A stretch of 49,516 nt of DNA. Source: Oscillospiraceae bacterium. Its GTDB lineage: Bacteria; Bacillota; Clostridia; Oscillospirales; Ruminococcaceae. Made by a program: the position numbers and the translations under genes. Where the stretch lies: contig JAKSPL010000013.1 of assembly GCA_024404815.1 (NCBI GenBank), positions 1-49,516 of the forward strand, given 5' to 3'. The notes under the pieces were generated by a model, which did no database searches, was not told where the DNA came from, and worked only from the letters and a program-made list of their open reading frames with translations. Every line of letters begins with the position of its first letter. Within the stretch, counting starts at the first letter, position 1. Of this stretch, positions 40,335 through 48,712 are shown one piece after another.

Positions 40335-41972
40335 ATGAGAAACAAACAACTGGCAGCCTCAGCCATTGCGCTGAGTATGCTGACGGCATCTGTCACCCCG
40401 ATGTATGCCGCCAACGCAGCAGGGGGAGAGATCTTCCACACCACCTTTGAAGATGGTATGGACGACTGGGGAGAGCGCAGTGCTACTGTCGCACGTTCGA
40501 CTGAATCTGCATCCGCAGGTTCCTACTCCGCAGCCGTAACAGGCAGAACAGACAGCTGGAACGGTATCGCAAGAACTCTTAGCACAAGCGATTTCACCGC
40601 AGGCAACTCGTACAGCTTTAGTGCAATGGTCATGCAGAAAAGCGGTTCGACCGTTCACTTCAAGATGACACTCCAGTATGGCAACGGGATGAACAATTCC
40701 TATGACACGTTTGCAGAAATTGATGCACCATCGGGTGAGTGGGTGCAGCTTGCAAACACGCAGTACACCATTCCATCGGGCGCACAGAATTGTGTGCTGT
40801 ACATCGAAACAGACTCTTCGACCGTCGATTTCTATGTGGATGAACTGGTCGCCGCTCAGGGCGGTACCGTCATTACACCCGGCGGCAACAGCAATCCTTC
40901 TGCGAGCAAGGGCGATGTCAACGGCGACGGCAAGGTCACTTCGGCTGACGCACAGGAACTGGTCGCGTTCCTCAGCACAAAGCGCTCGTCCATCTCGACC
41001 GCAGCCGATGTTGACGGCAACGGAAAAATCAATGTCACAGACCTGACGCTTCTGAAACGTCTGGTATTCAATCCGCCCGTCACAACGACAACAACGACTA
41101 CGACCACCACGACTACGACAACAACCAGCAATCCCACAGGCGGCAAAAGTCCGACCGAGTACATGGCGGAAGTCCGCAAGACGGCAAATGCGTCTACACC
41201 GGGCGGCATTACCTCCGCACAGTCCGCTAAGGGTACGCTGACACATATCACTTACCACTCCCAGTATGCAAACCGCGATAAGGGTGCGAATGTCTGGACA
41301 CCGGCAGGTTATTCTTCCAGCAAGAAATACCCCGTTGTCTACTGCAACCACGGTATCATGGGCAGTGAGAACGATATGCCCGGCATGGGTGTTCCCGAAA
41401 TCGCCGCAAATCTTATGGCAAAAGGCGAGGCAGAGGAATTTATCATTGTATTCCCGCAGATGTATACCAGCAAGCAGTCCGCAAGTCCCAGCGGCATCAA
41501 CCAGCAGAGCTGTGTCGGCTACGATGACTTTGTCTATGACATCGCAGACAGCCTGATGCCTTATGTCGAATCGCATTACAGCGTCAAGACGGGCAGAGAG
41601 AACACCGCGATCTGCGGCTTCTCGATGGGCGGCAGAGAATCGCTCTATATCGGTCTTGTCCGTGCTGACCTGTTCGGCTATATCGGCTGTGCGGCACCTG
41701 CTCCGGGCGTTACTCCCGGTCAGGATATGTTCATGACGCACCCCGGCTGTATGCAGGAGAGCGAACTGAAATTCACAAAAGATAAGCCGTATCTGCTGAT
41801 GATCTACGGCGGTACGAATGATTCTGTTGTCGGCACATTCCCTGAGCAGTACCACAATATCCTGACCAGAAACGGTGAGGATCACGTTTGGGTTTCCGTT
41901 CCGGGCGCAGGCCATGACGGCAGCACCGTAACACCTCTGATGTACCACTTCCTGAAGAATATCTTCAAATAA
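40335..41972 (+). CDS. Secreted cellulosomal esterase: CBM22 - dockerin - CE1
   Basis: 545 residues. A signal peptide (1 to about 28) precedes a CBM22/CBM4-9-type carbohydrate-binding module (about 32-180; FEDGMDDWGER, YSFSAMVMQKSG, FYVDELVA). A type I dockerin (about 192-247) has two calcium loops, DVNGDGKVTSADAQELVAF from D194 and DVDGNGKINVTDLTLLKRL from D225. A 17-Thr linker leads to a CE1 esterase domain (about 275-545) with nucleophile S430 in GFSMGG and a late GAGHDG His. It likely removes acetyl or feruloyl groups from xylan while docked on a cohesin. The dockerin sits between the modules, not at an end. The first codon at 40335 follows GAAAGGATGAG. Confidence 0.9.
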   Translation: MRNKQLAASAIALSMLTASVTPMYAANAAGGEIFHTTFEDGMDDWGERSATVARSTESASAGSYSAAVTGRTDSWNGIARTLSTSDFTAGNSYSFSAMVMQKSGSTVHFKMTLQYGNGMNNSYDTFAEIDAPSGEWVQLANTQYTIPSGAQNCVLYIETDSSTVDFYVDELVAAQGGTVITPGGNSNPSASKGDVNGDGKVTSADAQELVAFLSTKRSSISTAADVDGNGKINVTDLTLLKRLVFNPPVTTTTTTTTTTTTTTTSNPTGGKSPTEYMAEVRKTANASTPGGITSAQSAKGTLTHITYHSQYANRDKGANVWTPAGYSSSKKYPVVYCNHGIMGSENDMPGMGVPEIAANLMAKGEAEEFIIVFPQMYTSKQSASPSGINQQSCVGYDDFVYDIADSLMPYVESHYSVKTGRENTAICGFSMGGRESLYIGLVRADLFGYIGCAAPAPGVTPGQDMFMTHPGCMQESELKFTKDKPYLLMIYGGTNDSVVGTFPEQYHNILTRNGEDHVWVSVPGAGHDGSTVTPLMYHFLKNIFK

Positions 41973-42045
41973 TCGGGATTATGCAGACTTTGATGCCGCA
42001 TCCCCTTCCGTTGTGAGCTTTTCATAACGCGCGGCATTTTTGGGG

Positions 42046-42165
42046 ACGCTGTCCCAAAACCCTTGCCAAAGGGACATTGTCCCTTTGGCATCCCATTTTA
42101 GCACGAATGATAACATGAAAAGGGCGGAGACAAAGTTCTTCGCCCTTTTTGTATGTGAACACGCG
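42046..42165 (+). repeat. Dispersed repeat, copy 5a (near-identical to 74-190)
   Basis: GGGGACGCTGTCC, CCAAAGGGACA/TGTCCCTTTGG hairpin, ATCCCATTTTAGCACGAATG and a GGGCG...CGCCC hairpin followed by five T match copy 1. The last hairpin can terminate the esterase transcript. Together with copies 5b and 5c it fills most of the gene-free stretch 41973-42694. Confidence 0.8.
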
Positions 42166-42179
42166 AAGCGCAACAAAAG

Positions 42180-42330
42180 TTTCGGTCAAGCCTTTTCAAA
42201 GGCTTGCGGGTTCTTAGGGCAGAGCCCTAAGTCGCGCTCCGCAGAGCGCGAAACACCTTTCTCGTCCAAACAAATCAGGATGGGGGGCATGGGGGGAAAC
42301 CCTATTAAGGGGGTTCCCCCCATACAAGAG
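42180..42330 (+). repeat. Dispersed palindromic repeat, copy 5b (like 18085-18235)
   Basis: GGTCAAGCCTTTTCAAAGGCTTGC, TAGGGCAGAGCCCTA, CGCGCTCCGCAGAGCGCG and GGGGGGAAACCC/GGGGGTTCCCCCC follow the same order as the 18-kb copy, with arms changed but pairing kept, which argues for selection on structure. Confidence 0.8.
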
Positions 42331-42357
42331 GGTGCAAACTTTGAAAAGGTAGGGCGC

Positions 42358-42400
42358 GTTTGGGGACGCTGCTTCAAGCTCTTGCCATTCCATTTTAACC
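42358..42400 (+). repeat. Truncated repeat copy 5c
   Basis: TTTGGGGACGCTGCTTCAA...TTGCCATTCCATTTTA is a shortened form of 5a that has lost the CCAAAGGGAC hairpin. Confidence 0.6.
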
Positions 42401-42537
42401 GTGCATATTGGCGGTATTGTGAGAATTCCATTGCAAAATGTTATTTTCAGATAGTACGCGAAACTGGAAAAGTGAACGGAAAACGAACCGAAAAAATGCG
42501 AAAAACCGCAGAAATGGCAAGAATCAGACGGATTCCC

Positions 42538-42566
42538 TTGACAAATCAGCCGAAACGTGCTATAAT
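42538..42566 (+). promoter_or_regulatory. Sigma-A promoter of the Sel1-repeat gene
   Basis: TTGACA (42538-42543), 17-nt spacer, TATAAT (42561-42566) preceded by CGTGC. Confidence 0.85.
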
Positions 42567-42611
42567 ACCCTCTATGCGTGACGAAAATGTCAGCAGATGT
42601 TTTCGAATTCC

Positions 42612-42655
42612 AACCGAAAGTTCCCGCCTGTGCGGAAATGAGCTTTCGGGTTTTT
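42612..42655 (+). terminator. Terminator-like hairpin in the Sel1 leader
   Basis: AACCGAAAG (42612-42620) pairs with CTTTCGGGTT (42643-42652), with an inner TTCCCGC/GCGGAAA pairing, followed by TTTTT. It lies between the promoter at 42538 and ATG 42695, so it would attenuate the gene or release a short RNA of about 85 nt. Confidence 0.65.
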
Positions 42656-42694
42656 CATGTTATCCTGTATGCAGGAAAGGAGTACCGATCCCAA

Positions 42695-43477
42695 ATGACG
42701 ATTTCTTATCTTCCCGCAGTCCGTGTGGACTTTGAAGCCGCCGACGGCAGACCGCCGATCTCGGTATTCCGTCCGTATGCTGCGATTCCGCTCGAACAGC
42801 TTCTGGAACGTGCGGAACAGGATGAATGCGGTTCTTTGCTGGAACTGGGCGAACGCTATTATTTCGGAACGGGTGTGGAACAGAATTACGAAACCGCACT
42901 CGGCTATCTGCGCCGTGCGGCAGAGCAAAACGCACAGGATGCGGAATATCTCGTGGCGGAATGTTACCGCTGCGGATACGGCGTCGCACAGGATTATACA
43001 CAGTATTTCGATTGGATCTTCCGTGCTGCTGAGCACGGTTCCTGGATGGCAATGTTTAATGTATCTGCCGCCTACCGCGAGGGAAAAGAAGCCTATGGCG
43101 GTGCAGGTGTGGAAAAGGATATGGAGCAGTGCTTTGCATGGAGTCTGGAAGCAGAAAAATCCATTCGTGCATACTGGCTGTTCTATTCGCCCAAGTCGTT
43201 CGTCGATTTTGTCGAATTGAAGAGCAGACTGCTGCGTGCCTATGTGCAGGCGGCAAGTCAGCTGTCAGGACATTATGAACAGGGTGTCGGTACGGCAAAA
43301 GACCTGAAAAAAGCGGTTTACTGGCTGAAACGCGGCAAGAAATTTGTCACTTCCGCCATCGGCGACCGCGAGATCCCGATGCTTGACAACCGAATCGCAG
43401 AGCTGAATGCACAGATCGCTGCGGAAAAATCGTCCGCAGACGGCACCCCTGCGAAAAACGGTATTACGCAATCTTAA
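42695..43477 (+). CDS. Sel1-like repeat (tetratricopeptide-type) protein
   Basis: A 260-residue protein without signal peptide. Three Sel1-like repeats are visible: LLELGERYYFGTGVEQNYETALGYLRRAAEQ, AEYLVAECYRCGYGVAQDYTQYFDWIFRAAEH and a longer one ending GVEKDMEQCFAWSLEAE, then a diverged fourth (LSGHYEQGVGTAKDLKKAVYWLKRG). Such repeats form alpha-alpha superhelices for protein binding. The partner is unknown. AAAGGAG lies 12 nt before ATG 42695, rather far. It is 54 nt upstream of typA. Confidence 0.8.
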   Translation: MTISYLPAVRVDFEAADGRPPISVFRPYAAIPLEQLLERAEQDECGSLLELGERYYFGTGVEQNYETALGYLRRAAEQNAQDAEYLVAECYRCGYGVAQDYTQYFDWIFRAAEHGSWMAMFNVSAAYREGKEAYGGAGVEKDMEQCFAWSLEAEKSIRAYWLFYSPKSFVDFVELKSRLLRAYVQAASQLSGHYEQGVGTAKDLKKAVYWLKRGKKFVTSAIGDREIPMLDNRIAELNAQIAAEKSSADGTPAKNGITQS

Positions 43478-43531
43478 ATGTCACGGACGGTTCGCCGTTC
43501 GGGACATTAAAATAGGAATGGAGGCATACAC

Positions 43532-45349
43532 TTGGTTCGCAATAATTTGCGTAACATCGCGATTATCGCACACGTTGACCACGGTAAGACCACTTTGGTC
43601 GATGAGATGCTCAAACAGAGCGGTGCGTTTCGTGAAAATCAGAGCGTCGCAGAGCGCGTGATGGATTCCAATGACATCGAGCGTGAACGCGGCATCACCA
43701 TCCTTGCGAAAAACACCTCGGTCATGTACAATGATATCAAGATCAACATCATTGACACACCGGGACACGCGGATTTTTCCGGCGAGGTAGAGCGCGTCCT
43801 CAACATGGTGGACGGCGTTTTGCTGCTGGTCGATGCGGCGGAGGGCCCGATGCCGCAGACAAGATTCGTACTTTCCAAGGCACTTGAAATGGGACAGAAG
43901 ATCATTGTTGTCGTCAACAAGATCGACCGCCCCGATGCCCGACTCGATGAGATCGGGGACGAGGTACTGGAACTCCTGCTTGATCTGGATGCAAACGAAG
44001 AACAGCTCGAAAGCCCTGTTCTTTTCTGCTCGGGCAGAGCCGGTACTGCATCACTCAGCCAGTACGAAACAGGTACGGATTTGAAACCGCTGTTTGATAC
44101 GATCATCAATTATATTGATCCGCCGACGGGCAATGAAACAGGTCCGCTGCAAATGCTCGTTTCGTCCATCGACTACAACGAGTATGTCGGCAGAATCGGT
44201 ATCGGCAGAATCCTGCGCGGTACTGCGACTGTCGGTCAGCAGGTGCAGGTCGGCAACTTCCACAGTGATGAAAAACCGAAGAATGCAAAACTCGTGACGC
44301 TGCTGCAGATCGAGCAGCTTCAGCGTGTGTCCGCAGAAACCGCGACTGTCGGCGATATCGTCTGGGTATCGGGTATCGAGGGCATCAACATCGGCGATAC
44401 GATTTGTGCAAACGGCAGTTTTGACCCTGTGGACTTCACAAAGATCAGCGAGCCGACTGTTGAAATGACCTTCTCCGTCAACGACAGTCCGTTTGCAGGA
44501 CAGGAGGGCAAATTTGTCACCTCCCGTCAGCTCCGCGAACGTCTGTACCGCGAACTGCTCCGCGATGTATCGCTGCGCGTGTCCGATACGGATTCCACGG
44601 ATTCCTTTATCGTCGCAGGAAGAGGCGAAATGCACCTCTCTATTCTCATTGAGAATATGCGCCGCGAGGGTTATGAACTGGCAGTATCTCCTCCGCACGT
44701 ACTCTATAAAGAGGAGAACGGCAAGCGCATGGAGCCGATCGAGCGTCTGGCAATCGACGTTCCTGAGGATTGCGTCGGTGCAGTCATGGAAAAGCTGGGC
44801 GGCAGAAAAGCGGAATTGCAGGAAATGCATCCGCAGGGCAGCAGAATGCGTCTGGAATTTCTGGTGCCGTCCCGCGGATTGTTCGGCTATAAGAGCGAAT
44901 TTCTGACCGACACCAAGGGCGAGGGCATCATGTCCGCCGTCTTTGAGAAATACGAACCGTTCAAGGGAGAGATTCCGCGCAGAAGCGTTGGTTCTCTGAT
45001 TTCCTACGAAACAGGCGAGGCTGTTACCTATGGTCTGTTCAATGCACAGGAGCGCGGCAGTCTGTTTATCGGCGCAAGCACCCCTGTCTATGAGGGCATG
45101 GTTGTCGGCGAATCTCCGAAATCCGAGGACATTGTGGTCAATGTCTGCAAGAAAAAGCATTTAACAAACACGCGTGCAAGCGGCAGCGATGATGCCCTTC
45201 GACTGATTCCGCCGAAAACGCTGAGTCTGGAAGATTGTCTGGAATTTCTTGCTGAGGATGAACTGCTGGAAGTCACACCGAAGAGCCTTCGTATCCGCAA
45301 GCAGATCCTCGACAACAACCAGCGCATGAAAGCACGTTTCAAAAAATAA
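43532..45349 (+). CDS. typA: Ribosome-associated GTPase TypA/BipA
   Basis: A 605-residue translational GTPase that binds the ribosome and aids growth under stress and cold. G1 is AHVDHGKTTLVDEM, the switch I region ERERGITILAKNT, G3 DTPGHADFSGEVERV and G4 NKIDRPDAR. Domains II, III and V and the BipA-specific C-terminal domain (GLFGYKSEFLTDTKGEGIM onward) follow. The start is TTG 43532, seven nt after GGAGG, with no ATG nearby. An inverted repeat (AATGTC...GACATT, 43475-43510) spans the gap after the Sel1 gene. Confidence 0.96.
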   Translation: MVRNNLRNIAIIAHVDHGKTTLVDEMLKQSGAFRENQSVAERVMDSNDIERERGITILAKNTSVMYNDIKINIIDTPGHADFSGEVERVLNMVDGVLLLVDAAEGPMPQTRFVLSKALEMGQKIIVVVNKIDRPDARLDEIGDEVLELLLDLDANEEQLESPVLFCSGRAGTASLSQYETGTDLKPLFDTIINYIDPPTGNETGPLQMLVSSIDYNEYVGRIGIGRILRGTATVGQQVQVGNFHSDEKPKNAKLVTLLQIEQLQRVSAETATVGDIVWVSGIEGINIGDTICANGSFDPVDFTKISEPTVEMTFSVNDSPFAGQEGKFVTSRQLRERLYRELLRDVSLRVSDTDSTDSFIVAGRGEMHLSILIENMRREGYELAVSPPHVLYKEENGKRMEPIERLAIDVPEDCVGAVMEKLGGRKAELQEMHPQGSRMRLEFLVPSRGLFGYKSEFLTDTKGEGIMSAVFEKYEPFKGEIPRRSVGSLISYETGEAVTYGLFNAQERGSLFIGASTPVYEGMVVGESPKSEDIVVNVCKKKHLTNTRASGSDDALRLIPPKTLSLEDCLEFLAEDELLEVTPKSLRIRKQILDNNQRMKARFKK

Positions 45350-45399
45350 GGTATGAATGTTTCGGATGGTGCATACGCTGAACCGAAAGGGGGATGCGG

Positions 45400-45585
45400 A
45401 TGCAGATTCCGAAACGGCAAAATTATCACATAGAATCGCAGATTCAGGCGGGTGAAAAACGATGTTCCCTTTGGATACCGAAGCGCAGTCAGGGCGCAGC
45501 GGAATCCGAAGAACGGCGGCTGGGAATGCTGCTGTGCCAGAGTGTCTTTGCTGCGAACGACAAAAACCGGTACGGCAAAAGCTGA
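45400..45585 (+). CDS. Small basic hypothetical protein
   Basis: A 61-residue frame starting at ATG 45400, about 7 nt after AAAGGGGG, 50 nt downstream of typA. The product is basic and polar with no membrane segment and no recognised motif. It is supported only by the ribosome site and its place. The rest of 45350-45808 holds the promoter and leader of the cohesin gene. Confidence 0.35.
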   Translation: MQIPKRQNYHIESQIQAGEKRCSLWIPKRSQGAAESEERRLGMLLCQSVFAANDKNRYGKS

Positions 45586-45666
45586 AATCTCAGTTGCTTG
45601 TGTAGAGTGCACAAAAAATATGCTGTTTTTTCTACGCAAATCGTCTTGGAAATCTTTTCTCTCCCC

Positions 45667-45695
45667 TTGACTTGTGAGAAAAAATGTGATAAAAT
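45667..45695 (+). promoter_or_regulatory. Sigma-A promoter of the cohesin gene
   Basis: TTGACT (45667-45672), 17-nt spacer, TAAAAT (45690-45695). The leader is about 107 nt. Confidence 0.8.
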
Positions 45696-45753
45696 ACATA
45701 TTAGTTAGTTGGAACGAATTCTAAACCAATTCGATTCGAACAACATATCACGG

Positions 45754-45777
45754 TATCAGTACCTCCCTGTGCTGATA
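45754..45777 (+). other. 5' leader stem-loop of the cohesin mRNA
   Basis: TATCAGTAC (45754-45762) and GTGCTGATA (45769-45777) form a 9-bp stem with loop CTCCCT and one G-T pair. There is no T run, so it is not a terminator; it may stabilise the mRNA. Confidence 0.5.
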
Positions 45778-45808
45778 TACGAAAAAATCTGAAAGGATTG
45801 AAACAAAT

Positions 45809-46708
45809 ATGAAAAAGTTTTCTATGAAGAAAATTGCTGCTGTTGCTTGCAGCGCAGTCGCTGTCCTTGCTCTGGGCGCAATCAATGCTTCCGCAGCAGA
45901 CATCGAAATGAAGGGCCAGAAAATCGAGATTTCTCTCGACGAACTGAAGGCTGCTAACTATCAGGTTCAGTGGGGCGTAGAGCTGACCGGTAACCCCGGT
46001 TACTCCAACTCCGGCGCTTATGTCATCCACGACAAGGCTCTGAAGGCTGAGTACACCACTCAGACCGTTGGCGCTACCACCAGAGTTATCCCGACCGTTA
46101 CCCAGGGCCCTGCTGCTGAAGGTCTGACTGTTGCAGCTACCTATTCCGAAGCTGATCAGAAGCTCGGTTGGTCCACCATGGGCGGCTTCAACGTTGCTAC
46201 CAAGGACGGCGTTATCGTTGCTTTCAACTTCACCGTTCCTTCTGATGCACAGCCCGGCGACATCTACAATATGGAAGTTTCTCTGAACCAGCTCAGCACT
46301 GGTCAGTCCAACCACTATGAAGATCAGATCACTCCTGAAGCTGGCTACATCAAGATCGTAGGCGCTGAGACCACTACTACTACCACCGAGACCACCACTT
46401 CCGAGACCACCACTACTACTGAGAAGACCACTGCTTCTATTGACACCACTTCTACCACTGAGAAGACCACTGCTTCTTCTATTGATACCACTACCACCAC
46501 TTCTTCTACTTCTAAGTCCACCACTACTACCACCACTACCACTAAGGCTACCACAAAGGCAACCACCACTACCGCTAAGGCTACCACAAAGGCAACCACC
46601 ACTACCGCTGCTGGCACCAAGACTGGTGACGCTGGTGTAGCTCTTGCAGTTGCTGGTATGCTGGCTGCTGCTGGTACTGCTATCGTTCTTCGCAAGAAGG
46701 AAGACTAA
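45809..46708 (+). CDS. Cell-surface cohesin protein (candidate anchoring scaffoldin)
   Basis: 299 residues. A signal peptide (1 to about 29, ending ASA) is followed by one cohesin-like domain (about 30-187): VELTGNPGYSNSGAYVIHDKAL, then DGVIVAFNFTVPSDAQPGDIYNMEV, both typical of ruminococcal cohesins. A Thr/Ser-rich stalk (about 190-270) leads to GTKTGDAG, a hydrophobic helix and RKKED. This ending resembles a sortase signal but lacks a clear LPxTG. It would present one dockerin-binding domain at the cell surface, like ScaE-type anchors. Codon use is strongly GCT/ACC/ACT-biased compared with neighbours, suggesting high expression. RBS GAAAGGATTG precedes ATG 45809. Confidence 0.8.
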   Translation: MKKFSMKKIAAVACSAVAVLALGAINASAADIEMKGQKIEISLDELKAANYQVQWGVELTGNPGYSNSGAYVIHDKALKAEYTTQTVGATTRVIPTVTQGPAAEGLTVAATYSEADQKLGWSTMGGFNVATKDGVIVAFNFTVPSDAQPGDIYNMEVSLNQLSTGQSNHYEDQITPEAGYIKIVGAETTTTTTETTTSETTTTTEKTTASIDTTSTTEKTTASSIDTTTTTSSTSKSTTTTTTTTKATTKATTTTAKATTKATTTTAAGTKTGDAGVALAVAGMLAAAGTAIVLRKKED

Positions 46709-46743
46709 TTCCTGACGACAACGTCATGAATTCCTAGCAATTC

Positions 46744-46778
46744 AAAAGACGGCACACGAAATGTGTGCCGTCTTTTTT
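46744..46778 (+). terminator. Terminator of the cohesin gene
   Basis: AAAAGACGGCACAC (46744-46757) pairs with GTGTGCCGTCTTTT (46763-46776), loop GAAAT, followed by more T's. Confidence 0.93.
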
Positions 46779-46783
46779 GTCGT

Positions 46784-46812
46784 TTGACATTCGTGAGATT
46801 TTGTGGTATACT
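46784..46812 (+). promoter_or_regulatory. Sigma-A promoter for mrp-prmA
   Basis: TTGACA (46784-46789), 17-nt spacer, TATACT (46807-46812). Confidence 0.85.
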
Positions 46813-46857
46813 AATGAAAGCCGAAGTGCACTATGATTTGAAAGGAAGAATAGAAGA

Positions 46858-47700
46858 ATGAGTGAATGTACGCACGATTGCTCGTCCTGCTCCGCAAACT
46901 GCGCAAGCAGAGAAAAACAGGATTTGCATGAAGCACCCAATGCCCTCAGCCGCATCGGCAAGGTCATCGGTGTTGTCAGCGGAAAGGGCGGCGTTGGAAA
47001 GTCCCTTGTTACCGCGCTGACTGCTGTTTCCGTCAAGCGCACGGGCGCAACTGTCGGTATCCTCGATGCGGATATTACAGGCCCGTCCATCCCCAAAATG
47101 TTTGGCGCAAATGAAAAACGCGCAGAAGCTGATGAATCGGGAATTTACCCCGTCAAGTCGCCACTGGGCATCGACCTGATGAGCGTCAATCTCCTGCTCG
47201 AAAATCCGAGTGATCCTGTTATCTGGCGCGGCCCTGTTATCGCTGGCGCGGTCAAGCAGTTCTGGACGGATGTTGTCTGGGGCGATGACGATTTTCTCTT
47301 TGTAGATATGCCTCCGGGAACGGGCGATGTGCCGCTGACTGTGTTCCAGAGCATCCCTGTGGACGGCATTCTGATCGTTGCCACGCCGCAGGAACTCGTT
47401 TCGATGATCGTCGAGAAGGCTGTCAAAATGGCAGAAGCGATGAATATTCCGATTCTCGGTGTTGTTGAAAATATGAGCTATGTGGAATGCCCTGACTGCG
47501 GCAAGAAGATTCAGGTCTTTGGCGAAAGCAAGCTGGATGCCGTAGCAATGGAGCACCACATCCCTGTTCTCGGCAGAATCCCGATGAACCCGAAGCTGGC
47601 AGGTGCCTGCGATAAGGGCATGGTCGAACTGTTTGAGGGTGATTGGCTGGAGCCTGCGGTCAATGCGGTTCTGGCATTGCAGGACGGTGACAAAGCGTGA
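46858..47700 (+). CDS. Mrp/Nbp35-type Fe-S cluster carrier ATPase
   Basis: A 280-residue P-loop ATPase of the Mrp/ApbC/Nbp35 group, which assembles and passes on 4Fe-4S clusters. The N-terminus has a Cys set, CTHDCSSCSANC, like the ferredoxin-type motif of Nbp35. The deviant Walker A is SGKGGVGKSLVT, Walker B VDMPPGTGD, and the C-terminal CPDC is the bridging cluster site. AAAGGAAGAAT precedes ATG 46858. Its stop overlaps the GTG start of prmA (GTGA). Candidate clients here are NrdG and the U32-like proteins. Confidence 0.93.
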   Translation: MSECTHDCSSCSANCASREKQDLHEAPNALSRIGKVIGVVSGKGGVGKSLVTALTAVSVKRTGATVGILDADITGPSIPKMFGANEKRAEADESGIYPVKSPLGIDLMSVNLLLENPSDPVIWRGPVIAGAVKQFWTDVVWGDDDFLFVDMPPGTGDVPLTVFQSIPVDGILIVATPQELVSMIVEKAVKMAEAMNIPILGVVENMSYVECPDCGKKIQVFGESKLDAVAMEHHIPVLGRIPMNPKLAGACDKGMVELFEGDWLEPAVNAVLALQDGDKA

Positions 47701-48665
47701 ACTGGACAGAAGTACGCATTGAAACAGCGGCAGAGGGTATTGACACCCTCTGCGCCCTGTTGACGGATATTGGTTTCAAGGGCTTTGCAATCGAAGACCC
47801 TGCCGATTTTGACGAACTGATGGCAGGCAAAGTCGGACATTGGGATTATCTCGAAGAAGGGCTGATGGAACAGCTGACGGGCGGTGTCCCAACGGTTATT
47901 GTCTATGTCCCTGAGAATGCGCAGGGAGTCGAACAAATGGCATCTCTGCGGACCTTCCTGAAAGCGATGCGCGAAAGCGAAAACGCGGCGATGTACGGCA
48001 CGCTCACGATGTCCGCAAAGGGCATCCGCGAGGAGGACTGGGCAAACAACTGGAAACAGTATTTTCAACCGCTTTGTGTCGGTGAACGCCTCTGGGTAAC
48101 CCCGACTTGGGTGGATGCCGAAGTGCCTGAGGGACGTACTGCTTTGCATATCGATCCCGGTTCCAGCTTTGGCACAGGACAGCATGATACGACGCGCCTT
48201 TGTCTGGGATTGCTGGAAACCTGTGTGACAGACGGCTGTAAGGTGATCGACATCGGCTGCGGCAGCGGTATTTTGTCCATTGGCGCGATGCTGCTGGGTG
48301 CAGGCGAAGTGCAGGCGATCGACATTGAACAAAATGCAGCGGATTCCGCACTTGAAAACGCGGTTAGAAATGGTATTGATGCAAAGAAATATCACGCCTA
48401 CTGCGGAAATATTCTGGAAGATGCAGAGCTTGTGGCGAAGCTGGGCGATGGCTATGATGTAGTCTGTGCGAATATCGTTTCGGACATACTGATCGCTATG
48501 CGTGAACTGTTTTTGCATTTTATGCGCGATGGCGCGACACTTTTGCTGTCGGGCATTATTGATGAACGTCTGGACGAGGTCATTGCGGCGATGAAAGAAG
48601 TCGGTTTTACCGTGAATTGCATTGAGCAGAGCGCAGGATGGGCTGCTGTCAAATTAACAAAATAA
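47697..48665 (+). CDS. prmA: Ribosomal protein L11 methyltransferase PrmA
   Basis: A 322-residue class I SAM methyltransferase that trimethylates ribosomal protein L11. The N-terminal substrate domain contains DWANNWKQYFQPLCVGERLWVTPTW. Then come the PrmA marks DPGSSFGTGQHDTTRLCL and motif I VIDIGCGSGILSIGAMLLGA, and CANIVSDIL as the NxxxxxL-type motif IV. Length fits the family. GTG 47697 overlaps the mrp stop by 4 nt; translational coupling is likely, as only a weak site precedes it. Confidence 0.95.
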   Translation: MNWTEVRIETAAEGIDTLCALLTDIGFKGFAIEDPADFDELMAGKVGHWDYLEEGLMEQLTGGVPTVIVYVPENAQGVEQMASLRTFLKAMRESENAAMYGTLTMSAKGIREEDWANNWKQYFQPLCVGERLWVTPTWVDAEVPEGRTALHIDPGSSFGTGQHDTTRLCLGLLETCVTDGCKVIDIGCGSGILSIGAMLLGAGEVQAIDIEQNAADSALENAVRNGIDAKKYHAYCGNILEDAELVAKLGDGYDVVCANIVSDILIAMRELFLHFMRDGATLLLSGIIDERLDEVIAAMKEVGFTVNCIEQSAGWAAVKLTK

Positions 48666-48672
48666 AAGCAAG

Positions 48673-48697
48673 AGCCGTAGCAATGCGGCTTTTGTTG
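48673..48697 (+). terminator. Weak hairpin after prmA
   Basis: AGCCG (48673-48677) and CGGCT (48686-48690), followed by TTTGTTGT. It is short and may only partly end transcription before the GNAT gene. Confidence 0.4.
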
Positions 48698-48712
48698 TAT
48701 CAGGAGGTAAAA

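Noticed and set aside
42040-42735. Plus-strand frame of 231 codons across the repeats
   Set aside because: It spans three repeat copies, a promoter and a terminator, and ends in the wrong frame of the Sel1 gene.
46370-46620. Short tandem repeats that could suggest a CRISPR or microsatellite
   Set aside because: They are ACC/ACT codons of a Thr-rich stalk in frame with the cohesin protein; there are no spacers.
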